From Microbacterium sp. cf046 (GTDB lineage: Bacteria > Actinomycetota > Actinomycetes > Actinomycetales > Microbacteriaceae): a stretch of DNA of 64,000 nucleotides. Of the stretch, positions 53,509 through 64,000 are shown one piece after another (position 1 is the first letter of the stretch; the number at the start of each line of letters is the position of its first letter). The translations under genes were made by a program, and so were the position numbers. The stretch is from the NCBI RefSeq assembly GCF_900114345.1, contig NZ_FOZJ01000002.1:806001-870000 (forward strand), read 5' to 3'. The notes under the pieces are model-generated. The model was not told where the DNA came from. It saw only the letters and a program-made list of their open reading frames with translations, and ran no database searches.

Positions 53509-55212
53509 GTGACGACGTACGAGCCTCCTCGCCCTTGGATCGCCAGCTATGCCGAGGGGGTCCCGGAGGATCTCGCACCAGTGACCGGCTCGCTCGTCGA
53601 CATCGTCGAAGCCTCCGCCCGCGACTTCCCGGATGCCCCGGCTCTGCAGTTCTTCGGCCGCACGACCTCGTATCGCGAACTGCACGAGGCCATCGAGCGC
53701 GCCGCGGCGGGCCTGCGCGATCAGGGCGTGAGCGCGGGAGACCCGGTGGCGATCGTCCTGCCGAACTGCCCGCAGCACATCATCGCGTTCTACGCGATCC
53801 TGCGCCTGGGCGCGATCGTGATCGAGCACAACCCCCTGTACACTCCGCGCGAGCTGCGCAAGCAGTTCGAGGATCACGGCGCTCGGCACGCGATCGTGTG
53901 GACGAAGGTCGTGGGGTCGATCCAGGACTTCCCGGCCGACCTCGCCGTCACGTCGCTGATCTCGGTCGACCTGACCAAAGCCATGCCGTTCGGCACGCGC
54001 CTCGCCCTCAGGCTGCCGATCGCGAAGGCCCGTGAAGCGCGCACCGCGCTGCACGAGCGAGTCAGCGGAACCGTGACCTGGGAGTCGGTCGTTTCCACCC
54101 CGGCGCTGCCGGCATCCCATCCGAAGCCGGCGACCGACGACCTCGCGCTCATCCAATACACGAGTGGGACGACCGGCGCGCCCAAGGGCGCGTCGCTGAC
54201 CCATCGCAACCTGCTGTCCAATGCCGCGCAGGCGCGCGCATGGGTTCCCTCGATCGTCCGGGGCCACGGGTGCGTCGTGTACGCGGTGCTGCCGATGTTC
54301 CACGCGTACGGCCTCACCCTGTGCCTCACGTTCGCGATGTCGATGGGCGCCAGACTGGTGCTCTTCCCCAGGTTCGACCCCGACATGGTGCTCGAGGTCA
54401 CCAAGAAGCATCCCGCGACCTTCCTGCCGCTCGTGCCGCCGATCGCAGACCGGCTCCTGAAGGCCGCGCGAGCGAAGGGCGTCTCGCTCGCGGGCACACA
54501 GGTTGCGATCTCGGGTGCGATGGCGCTGCCGCACGAGCTCGTCGTGCCGTTCGAGGCGGCGTCCGGCGGATATCTCGTGGAAGGGTACGGACTCAGCGAG
54601 TGCTCTCCCGTGCTCATGGCCAACCCGGTGGCGGAGAACCGCGAGCCGGGCACGGTGGGGCTCCCCCTGCCGGGGACGGAACTGCGTGTGGTCGACCCCG
54701 ACGAGCCGACGAAGGATGTCGCGCCGGGTGAGCGCGGCGAGCTGATCGTCCGCGGCCCGCAGGTGTTCAGCGGCTACTACGGCAAGCCCGAGGAGACCGA
54801 AGCGGTATTCGTCGACGGCTGGTTCCGCACCGGAGACATCGTCACCGTGGACGAGGGCGGCTTCGTGCGCATCGTCGACCGCATCAAGGAGCTCATCATC
54901 ACCGGAGGCTTCAATGTGGCCCCCACCGAGGTGGAGAACGCGCTTCGACAGCATCCTCAGGTCGACGACGCCGCGGTCGTCGGGCTGCCGAGCGAGCACT
55001 CCGGCGAAGAGGTCGTCGCCGCCGTCGTCCTGGCGGAGGGGGTCGCGGAGCCCGACATCGAAGGGATCCGCGAGTTCGCACGCGGCATCCTGACGCCGTA
55101 CAAGGTTCCGCGGCGCATCTTCGTGGTCGACGAGCTGCCGAAGTCCCTCATCGGCAAGGTGCTTCGCCGCCAGGTGCGCGACTCGCTCCTGCAGCTGACG
55201 ACCGGCAGCTGA
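53509..55212 (+). CDS. Long-chain fatty-acid-CoA ligase-like acyl-CoA synthetase
   Basis: It activates a fatty acid with ATP and CoA. It has 567 residues. The AMP-binding motif is YTSGTTGAPKG, followed by a VEGYGLSECSP adenine-binding stretch, the hinge DRIKELIITGGFN, and the C-terminal catalytic Lys in LIGKVLRR. Length and ITGGFNVAP fit the FadD type. The GTG at 53509 is fixed by the TATGCT box. With tesB and the hot-dog thioesterase elsewhere in the window it could take part in fatty-acid turnover, but it is not in an operon with them. Confidence 0.92.
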   Translation: MTTYEPPRPWIASYAEGVPEDLAPVTGSLVDIVEASARDFPDAPALQFFGRTTSYRELHEAIERAAAGLRDQGVSAGDPVAIVLPNCPQHIIAFYAILRLGAIVIEHNPLYTPRELRKQFEDHGARHAIVWTKVVGSIQDFPADLAVTSLISVDLTKAMPFGTRLALRLPIAKAREARTALHERVSGTVTWESVVSTPALPASHPKPATDDLALIQYTSGTTGAPKGASLTHRNLLSNAAQARAWVPSIVRGHGCVVYAVLPMFHAYGLTLCLTFAMSMGARLVLFPRFDPDMVLEVTKKHPATFLPLVPPIADRLLKAARAKGVSLAGTQVAISGAMALPHELVVPFEAASGGYLVEGYGLSECSPVLMANPVAENREPGTVGLPLPGTELRVVDPDEPTKDVAPGERGELIVRGPQVFSGYYGKPEETEAVFVDGWFRTGDIVTVDEGGFVRIVDRIKELIITGGFNVAPTEVENALRQHPQVDDAAVVGLPSEHSGEEVVAAVVLAEGVAEPDIEGIREFARGILTPYKVPRRIFVVDELPKSLIGKVLRRQVRDSLLQLTTGS

Positions 55213-55227
55213 GAGACTGCTGCGGGC

Positions 55228-55536
55228 CTAGTCGGCGAGACCGTCGCGCGCGACGGCGACGGCGTACGGATACAGTGTCGCGCTCATCACGCCCGCCGAC
55301 ACGGCAGGATCCGTCTCCATGATCGCCCGGGCCGTGATCTCATCCGGCGCTTCGAAGATCGTGATGCCGAAGGTGCCCTCATCCACCTGCGTTCGTCCGG
55401 CCAGGATCAGGATGCCGGCGCCCTTCAGCGCCTGCAGGTACCCGAAGTGCTCCTCGATGACGGCCGCCTCCTCGTCGGTGGCCGCGGCGACCATCTCGGG
55501 CCGGGTCGGGACGATGCGATAGATCCACTGGGCCAT
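55228..55536 (-). CDS. YciI-family protein
   Basis: A 102-residue ferredoxin-like-fold protein. The pattern RPEMVAAATDEEAAVIEEHFGYLQALKGAGILILAGRT matches YciI proteins, which are small cytoplasmic enzymes or binding proteins of mostly unknown function. The conserved His and Asp of the putative active site are present in EEHFG and FEAPD. It begins 7 bases after the ligA stop on the same strand and may be co-transcribed with ligA. Confidence 0.85.
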   Translation of the reverse strand: MAQWIYRIVPTRPEMVAAATDEEAAVIEEHFGYLQALKGAGILILAGRTQVDEGTFGITIFEAPDEITARAIMETDPAVSAGVMSATLYPYAVAVARDGLAD

Positions 55537-55543
55537 GCGCCCA

Positions 55544-57838
<2,295 letters not shown>

Positions 57839-57878
57839 GGAGCCTCCTGCGACAGCACGCCGTGCCCGGCCGGTCTGA

Positions 57879-58979
57879 TCAGGCGTCGACCGGAACCGCC
57901 GACACCGTCCGGTCGATCGTGAACTGGCCGAGGACGCGGGTGCCCTCGTAGAGCACCGCGGTCTGACCGGGCGCCACGCCGTCGAGCGAAACATCGGGCC
58001 TCACCATCACGAGCCCGTCGATCAGGACGGCGCGCGCGGGCACGGGCTCGGCGTGAGCCCGGATCTGCACGTGGCACGCGAAGTCGGACGAAGCGGGGGC
58101 CTCGCCGGTCCAGGTGAACGATGTACCGGCGATCTCGGCTGTCGCCAGGGCCTCCTTCGGGCCGACGACGACCGTGTTGGAGACGGGACGCACCTCGAGC
58201 ACGAAACGCGGCTTGCCGTCGGCAGCGGGAATGCCGAGCGCGAGGCCGCGGCGCTGCCCGACCGTGAACGCGTGCGCGCCCTCGTGCGTGCCGACGACGG
58301 CGCCGGACCGGTCGACGATGTCGCCGGTCTGAGCACCCACGCGATCGGCGAGCCAGCCCCGCGTGTCGCCGTCGGGGATGAAGCAGATGTCGTGACTGTC
58401 GGGCTTGTTCGCGACGGTCAGGCCACGAGCCTCGGCCTCCGCGCGCACGAGCGCCTTGGAGGGCGTCTCCCCCAGCGGGAACAACGTATGGGCGAGCTGC
58501 TCTGCCGTGAGCACTCCCAGGACGTAGGACTGATCCTTCGCGGCGTCACTCGCGCGATGCAGCTCGAGGGCGCCCGACGGGCCGGTGCGCAGGATCGCAT
58601 AGTGGCCCGTCGCGACCGCATCGAACCCGAGATCGAGGGCCTTCTCGAGCACGGCGGCGAACTTGATCCGCTCGTTGCAGCGCATGCACGGGTTGGGTGT
58701 GCGCCCGACGCTGTACTCGGCGACGAAGTCCTCGATGACGTCGTCGCGGAACCGCTCCGAGAAGTCCCACACGTAGAACGGGATGCCGAGGCGGTCGGCG
58801 GCCCGGCGGGCGTCCATCGCATCCTCGATCGTGCAGCACCCGCGGCTGCCCGCCCGCAGCGTCCCACCGGCGCGCGAGAGCGCGAGGTGGACGCCGACGA
58901 CGTCGTGCCCCGCATCCACGGCGCGCGCAGCGGCGACGGCGGAATCGACTCCACCGCTCATCGCCGCAAGAACACGCAT
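57879..58979 (-). CDS. mnmA: tRNA-specific 2-thiouridylase MnmA
   Basis: It puts sulfur on uridine 34 of tRNA-Lys, -Glu and -Gln. It has 366 residues. The ATP pyrophosphatase loop is [10 protein letters not shown] near residues 8-17. The catalytic cysteine pair is Cys98 in NPCMRC and a second Cys in the HDICFIP segment. The C-terminal beta barrel completes the usual architecture. The cysteine desulfurase gene lies 23 bases upstream on the same strand, so sulfur donor and acceptor are encoded together. TAGACT 6 bases before the ATG suggests an additional leaderless promoter. Confidence 0.96.
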   Translation of the reverse strand: MRVLAAMSGGVDSAVAAARAVDAGHDVVGVHLALSRAGGTLRAGSRGCCTIEDAMDARRAADRLGIPFYVWDFSERFRDDVIEDFVAEYSVGRTPNPCMRCNERIKFAAVLEKALDLGFDAVATGHYAILRTGPSGALELHRASDAAKDQSYVLGVLTAEQLAHTLFPLGETPSKALVRAEAEARGLTVANKPDSHDICFIPDGDTRGWLADRVGAQTGDIVDRSGAVVGTHEGAHAFTVGQRRGLALGIPAADGKPRFVLEVRPVSNTVVVGPKEALATAEIAGTSFTWTGEAPASSDFACHVQIRAHAEPVPARAVLIDGLVMVRPDVSLDGVAPGQTAVLYEGTRVLGQFTIDRTVSAVPVDA

Positions 58980-58985
58980 GGGATG

Positions 58986-58991
58986 AGTCTA
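58986..58991 (-). promoter_or_regulatory. Leaderless -10 box of mnmA
   Basis: TAGACT (minus strand) ends 6 bases before the ATG at 58979. Confidence 0.55.
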
Positions 58992-59002
58992 CGAGCCGTC
59001 CC

Positions 59003-60217
59003 TCAGCCGAGCCTGGGAGCGCCGACCCTGCGCGAGGACAGGCCCGCGGTCCGGGCTCGTTCGTATGCGGACGGGACAGCCGCGATCGCGGCGTCGACGT
59101 CGGCATCCGTGGTCGTGCGTCCGAGCGTGAACCGGAGCGCACTGCGCGCCGCCTCCTCTCCGAGCCCCATCGCGCGAACGACGTGCGACGGCTCCGCGAC
59201 GCCCGCCTGACACGCCGACCCGGTCGAGACCGCGATCCCCGCCCCGTCCAGCAGGAGGAGCATCGAGTCGCCCTGTGCGCCGGGGAACACCGCATGGACG
59301 TGGCCCGGGAGGCGATCGGCGCCTGATGCGGAGATGCGCAGCTCGGGGATTCGCTCGCGCAGGCCGGCTTCGAGCCGATCGCGCAGCGCTGCGATGCGAG
59401 CCGCCTCGGTTGCCAGTTCGGCCACCGCGAGTTCGGCCGCGACCGCGAACGCCGCCGCACCGGCCGCATCCTGCGTCCCTGCCCTCAGCCCGCGCTGCTG
59501 ACCGCCGCCGTGCAGGAGCGGCTCGACGCTCGCCTCGCGCGCCACGACCAGCGCGCCGACCCCCACCGGCCCGCCCAGCTTGTGCGCCGCGACGCTCATG
59601 GCGACCAGACCGGCGCTGCCTGCTCCCGATTCGGCGCGCAGGGCGCGGAACGACACCGGAACGTGCCCGAATGCCCCCACCGCGTCCAGATGCATGGGCA
59701 CGTCCGCGTCGGCGCAGGCGGCCGACGCCGCGACGACCGGCTGAATCGTGCCCACCTCGTTGTTCGCGGCCAGGAGCGTCGCCGCCGCAGCGTCACCGCC
59801 GCCGACCGCTGCCTCCCACTCGGACACGTCGATTCGTGCATTGCGATCCACGCCGGCCCACTCGATGTCGGCGACCTCGTGGGCGTGCAGCCAGCCGAGC
59901 GTGTCGAGGGTGGCATGATGCTCGGCCGGGGCGGAGACGATCGCCGTCCGCCCGGTCGTCTCCCGTCGCGCGCGGTAGAGCCCGGTGATTCCGAGGTTCA
60001 CGGATTCGGTGCCACCCGAGGTGAAGACCACCTCCACCGGGTCGCAGTCCAGCGCAGCGGCGAGGCGCTCCCGCGATTCCTCGAGCAGCCGGCGCGCACT
60101 CTGTCCCGCGCCGTGGATCGATGAGGCGTTGCCGACCGAGCCCGTCGCTGCGATCCACGCTTCGCGGGCCTCGTCACGCAACGGCGTGGTCGCCGCGTGG
60201 TCGAGGTAGACGACCAT
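59003..60217 (-). CDS. Cysteine desulfurase (IscS/NifS family)
   Basis: A PLP enzyme that takes sulfur from cysteine. It has 404 residues. Signatures are YLDHAATTP at the start, EHHATLD, the PLP lysine in AAHKLGGP, and the persulfide cysteine in STGSACQAG. GGGAGGAGCCCC precedes the ATG at 60217; the long upstream frame runs into glgX and is rejected. Its place next to mnmA points to tRNA thiolation as a main role, though Fe-S supply is also possible. Confidence 0.95.
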   Translation of the reverse strand: MVVYLDHAATTPLRDEAREAWIAATGSVGNASSIHGAGQSARRLLEESRERLAAALDCDPVEVVFTSGGTESVNLGITGLYRARRETTGRTAIVSAPAEHHATLDTLGWLHAHEVADIEWAGVDRNARIDVSEWEAAVGGGDAAAATLLAANNEVGTIQPVVAASAACADADVPMHLDAVGAFGHVPVSFRALRAESGAGSAGLVAMSVAAHKLGGPVGVGALVVAREASVEPLLHGGGQQRGLRAGTQDAAGAAAFAVAAELAVAELATEAARIAALRDRLEAGLRERIPELRISASGADRLPGHVHAVFPGAQGDSMLLLLDGAGIAVSTGSACQAGVAEPSHVVRAMGLGEEAARSALRFTLGRTTTDADVDAAIAAVPSAYERARTAGLSSRRVGAPRLG

Positions 60218-60261
60218 GGGGCTCCTCCCGTCGACGTAACGCGCATGACTCACGGCCTTAC

Positions 60262-60267
60262 TACTGT
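60262..60267 (+). promoter_or_regulatory. Leaderless -10 box of glgX
   Basis: TACTGT ends 7 bases before the ATG at 60275. Confidence 0.58.
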
Positions 60268-60274
60268 AGAGCGC

Positions 60275-62362
60275 ATGGTTTTGCCCGAATCCCGCACTGC
60301 GCTCGCACCGGCGCCCGGTCTGCTGAGCTCCGAACTCGACGACCTCGGCGTCACGCTCGGGGCCGACGGCGGCACGCTGCGCGTCTGGTCGGGTCACGCT
60401 TCGGAGATCGAGCTCGTCGTCTTCGACGACACGGACCTCGATTGGATCACCGACACGATCCCGCTCGCCCCGGCGGGAGGCGGCGTCTGGACGGTCACCA
60501 CGCCGCTGCTGCGTCCGGGCACGCGATACTCGATCAGGGTGGACGGCCCCCACGCGACCGGGAGCACCTTCAACCCGGGAACCCTGCTCGTCGAGCCCTA
60601 CGCGAAGGGCCTCGTCAGCGGCGGCTATGAGGACTGGCGCGCCGTCGTGGTCGACGGATCCTTCGACTGGGGAGGCGTCGCGAAGCCCGCCGTTCCGATG
60701 GACCGCACGGTCATCTACGAAGGTCACCTCAAGGGCATGTCGAAGCGGCATCCGCTCGTCCCGCCTGCGCTGCACGGCACGTACGCCGGACTGGCGCACC
60801 CCGCGATGATCGATCACTTCCTCACCCTCGGCGTGACGAGCATCGAGCTGCTGCCGGTCCACGCGTTCGCGACGGAACCGCGCCTGCTCCAGCACGGTCT
60901 CGCGAACTACTGGGGCTACAACTCGCTGAACTTCTTCACACCGCATGGCGCGTACGCCACCGCGGAGAACCGGCGTCAGGGGCCGGAGGCGATCCTGCGC
61001 GAGTTCAAGGGGATGGTCAGACTCCTCCACGAAGCCGGCCTCGAGGTCATCCTCGACGTCGTCTACAACCACACGGCCGAGGAGGGCATCGGCGGCCCGC
61101 GCACCAGCCTTCGCGGCATCGACAACCGCTCGTACTACCGCCAACACGAGGACGGCGTGTACATCGACGTGACCGGGTGCGGCAATTCGGTGAACACCGC
61201 CACGGATGCCGCCTCCCGCGTCGTGCTGGATTCGCTGAGGTACTGGGCAAACGACGTGCAGATCGACGGCTTCCGCTTCGACCTGGCCGCAACCCTCGGC
61301 CGGGATGCCGCGCACACGTTCGATCCGGATCACCCGCTTCTGCGCGCGATCATCGACGACCCCGCGCTGGAAGGGGTCAAGAAGATCGCCGAACCCTGGG
61401 ATGTCGGGATGGGCGGCTGGCAGACCGGCAACTTCGGCGACGGGTGGCACGAGTGGAACGACCGCTATCGCGATCGTGTCCGCAATTTCTGGCTGAGCGA
61501 CGTCGACTACGCACGCCGCGCATCGACAGCACCGGTCGGCATCGGAGGCCTCGCCACCCGCCTCTCGGGCTCGTCCAACACATTCAGCGTCGAACGCGGC
61601 CCGCTTGCAAGCGTGAACTTCGTCACCGCCCACGACGGCTTCACCCTGCGCGACCTCGTCTCGTACGACGTGAAGCACAACGTGGGCAACGGTGAGCAGA
61701 ACCGCGACGGCGCGGACACGAACCGTTCGTTCAATCACGGCGCCGAGGGTCCGACGACGGATGAGGGGATCCTCTCGACCCGCCGCAAGGCGATGCGCAA
61801 CATCCTCGGCACCCTCCTGCTCTCCGCGGGAGTGCCGATGCTCACCGCCGGGGACGAATTCGCGCGGACGCAGCGAGGGAACAACAACGCGTACTGCCAC
61901 GACTCGCCCCTCACCTGGCTGTCCTGGGAGCACGCGCCGTGGCAGCAGGATCTCCACGCGCACGTGCGTCGGCTACTGCAGCTGCGCCGTGATAACCCCG
62001 CGCTTCGTCCGATCCGATTCGCGAAGCTCGACGAGCACACGCCGTCCGCGTCGGTCATGGAGTGGTACGACCAGAAGGGCCAGACGATGTCGATCGACAG
62101 ATGGACCGACCCGTCGAACCGCACCCTGCAGTACGTCGCGGCCTCCACTCCGGAGCGGGAGGCCTTCAACCGGATCCTCCTCATGGTGCACGGGAACGAG
62201 CGACCGGTGGATGTCACGCTCCCGGCGATCGCGGGCGTCACGACGTTCGTGTCGCTGTGGTCGAGTGAGGACGAGAGCCCCAGCGAGGACCTCGAGCAGT
62301 TCCACGCCGGCGACATCGTGCCGCTCGCGGGCACCTCGATGCGGCTCTTCCGAGCCGAGTAG
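60275..62362 (+). CDS. glgX: Glycogen debranching enzyme GlgX
   Basis: A GH13 isoamylase-type enzyme that cuts alpha-1,6 branches of glycogen. It has 695 residues. The N-terminal carbohydrate-binding CBM48 domain (about 15-105) is followed by the catalytic barrel with LDVVYNHTAEE, the nucleophile Asp in GFRFDLA, the acid Glu in KKIAEPWDVG and the third Asp in TAHDGFTL. The ATG at 60275 is fixed by the -10 box. It is followed by glgE 60 bases on, linking glycogen breakdown and maltose 1-phosphate use. Confidence 0.95.
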   Translation: MVLPESRTALAPAPGLLSSELDDLGVTLGADGGTLRVWSGHASEIELVVFDDTDLDWITDTIPLAPAGGGVWTVTTPLLRPGTRYSIRVDGPHATGSTFNPGTLLVEPYAKGLVSGGYEDWRAVVVDGSFDWGGVAKPAVPMDRTVIYEGHLKGMSKRHPLVPPALHGTYAGLAHPAMIDHFLTLGVTSIELLPVHAFATEPRLLQHGLANYWGYNSLNFFTPHGAYATAENRRQGPEAILREFKGMVRLLHEAGLEVILDVVYNHTAEEGIGGPRTSLRGIDNRSYYRQHEDGVYIDVTGCGNSVNTATDAASRVVLDSLRYWANDVQIDGFRFDLAATLGRDAAHTFDPDHPLLRAIIDDPALEGVKKIAEPWDVGMGGWQTGNFGDGWHEWNDRYRDRVRNFWLSDVDYARRASTAPVGIGGLATRLSGSSNTFSVERGPLASVNFVTAHDGFTLRDLVSYDVKHNVGNGEQNRDGADTNRSFNHGAEGPTTDEGILSTRRKAMRNILGTLLLSAGVPMLTAGDEFARTQRGNNNAYCHDSPLTWLSWEHAPWQQDLHAHVRRLLQLRRDNPALRPIRFAKLDEHTPSASVMEWYDQKGQTMSIDRWTDPSNRTLQYVAASTPEREAFNRILLMVHGNERPVDVTLPAIAGVTTFVSLWSSEDESPSEDLEQFHAGDIVPLAGTSMRLFRAE

Positions 62363-62410
62363 CGCCCGACACGGCCGCGCCGCGCACTGTCGCCTCGGCA
62401 GGGTGGGCGG

Positions 62411-62416
62411 TAGGTT
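62411..62416 (+). promoter_or_regulatory. Leaderless -10 box of glgE
   Basis: TAGGTT ends 6 bases before the GTG at 62423. Confidence 0.55.
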
Positions 62417-62422
62417 CGAAAC

Positions 62423-64000
<1,578 letters not shown>

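Overview
The window is one block of chromosome from a GC-rich actinomycete, most likely a member of the Microbacteriaceae close to Microbacterium. The evidence is the base composition and codon use, the paired ClpP1/ClpP2 proteases, a translational T-box ahead of a eukaryote-type IleRS, the GatCAB, GlgX and GlgE genes, and the frequent leaderless promoters. The genus is an inference from overall look, not a database match. There is no rRNA, CRISPR array, insertion sequence, prophage or integrase. Genes are packed tightly, often with ATGA or GTGA overlaps, and no gap without a gene exceeds 300 bases. The longest gap, about 270 bases at 4121-4394, holds the T-box leader.

Layout, 1-24.4 kb. folC (cut by the left edge) and ileS lie under a T-box. 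Next come a pentapeptide-repeat protein, an unknown gene, valS, and a regulator/small protein/MFS exporter operon with a clear operator. They are followed by the peptidase Dcp, an epoxide-hydrolase-like protein, and the Clp block: clpX, clpP2, clpP1, a TPR protein and trigger factor. tRNA-Pro and tRNA-Gly, an alpha/beta hydrolase, a Pr6Pr membrane protein, a gamma carbonic anhydrase-like protein, an OafA-type acyltransferase and dps complete this part.

Layout, 24.4-43 kb. A multicopper oxidase, sensor kinase and response regulator are translationally linked. They are followed by an amidohydrolase and a PaiB-like protein, nei and rpiB, divergent pepN, an MscS channel with truncated haemoglobin GlbO, an FAD dehydrogenase, two acyl-CoA thioesterases, ettA, a lipoprotein and a second SSB. 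From memory, the order folC-valS-clpX-clpP2-clpP1-tig-nei-rpiB-pepN-glbO-thioesterase-ettA-ssb parallels Mycobacterium tuberculosis Rv2447c to Rv2478c, so this is an old conserved actinobacterial neighbourhood with local insertions.

Layout, 43-64 kb. A divergent MocR regulator and YczE membrane protein share an operator. Next are tRNA-Arg, oligoribonuclease, tRNA-His, a zincin-like protein with ClpS and a DUF2017-type protein, a P-loop kinase-like protein, a GerW-like protein and dinB. gatB, gatA and gatC follow, then an acyl-CoA ligase, ligA, mnmA with a cysteine desulfurase (sulfur supply for tRNA thiolation), and glgX with glgE (cut by the right edge) for alpha-glucan metabolism.

Three signals stand out beyond the genes. 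First, the 8-mer GGATGCCG (or its complement) occurs about once per 1.1 kb, roughly ten times the chance level, and its inverted pairs build two terminators. Second, about twenty genes have a -10 box ending exactly 6-7 bases before the start codon, which indicates leaderless mRNAs. Third, the same geometry points to an ATC start codon for the Pr6Pr membrane protein. I found no obviously new defence or biosynthetic system.
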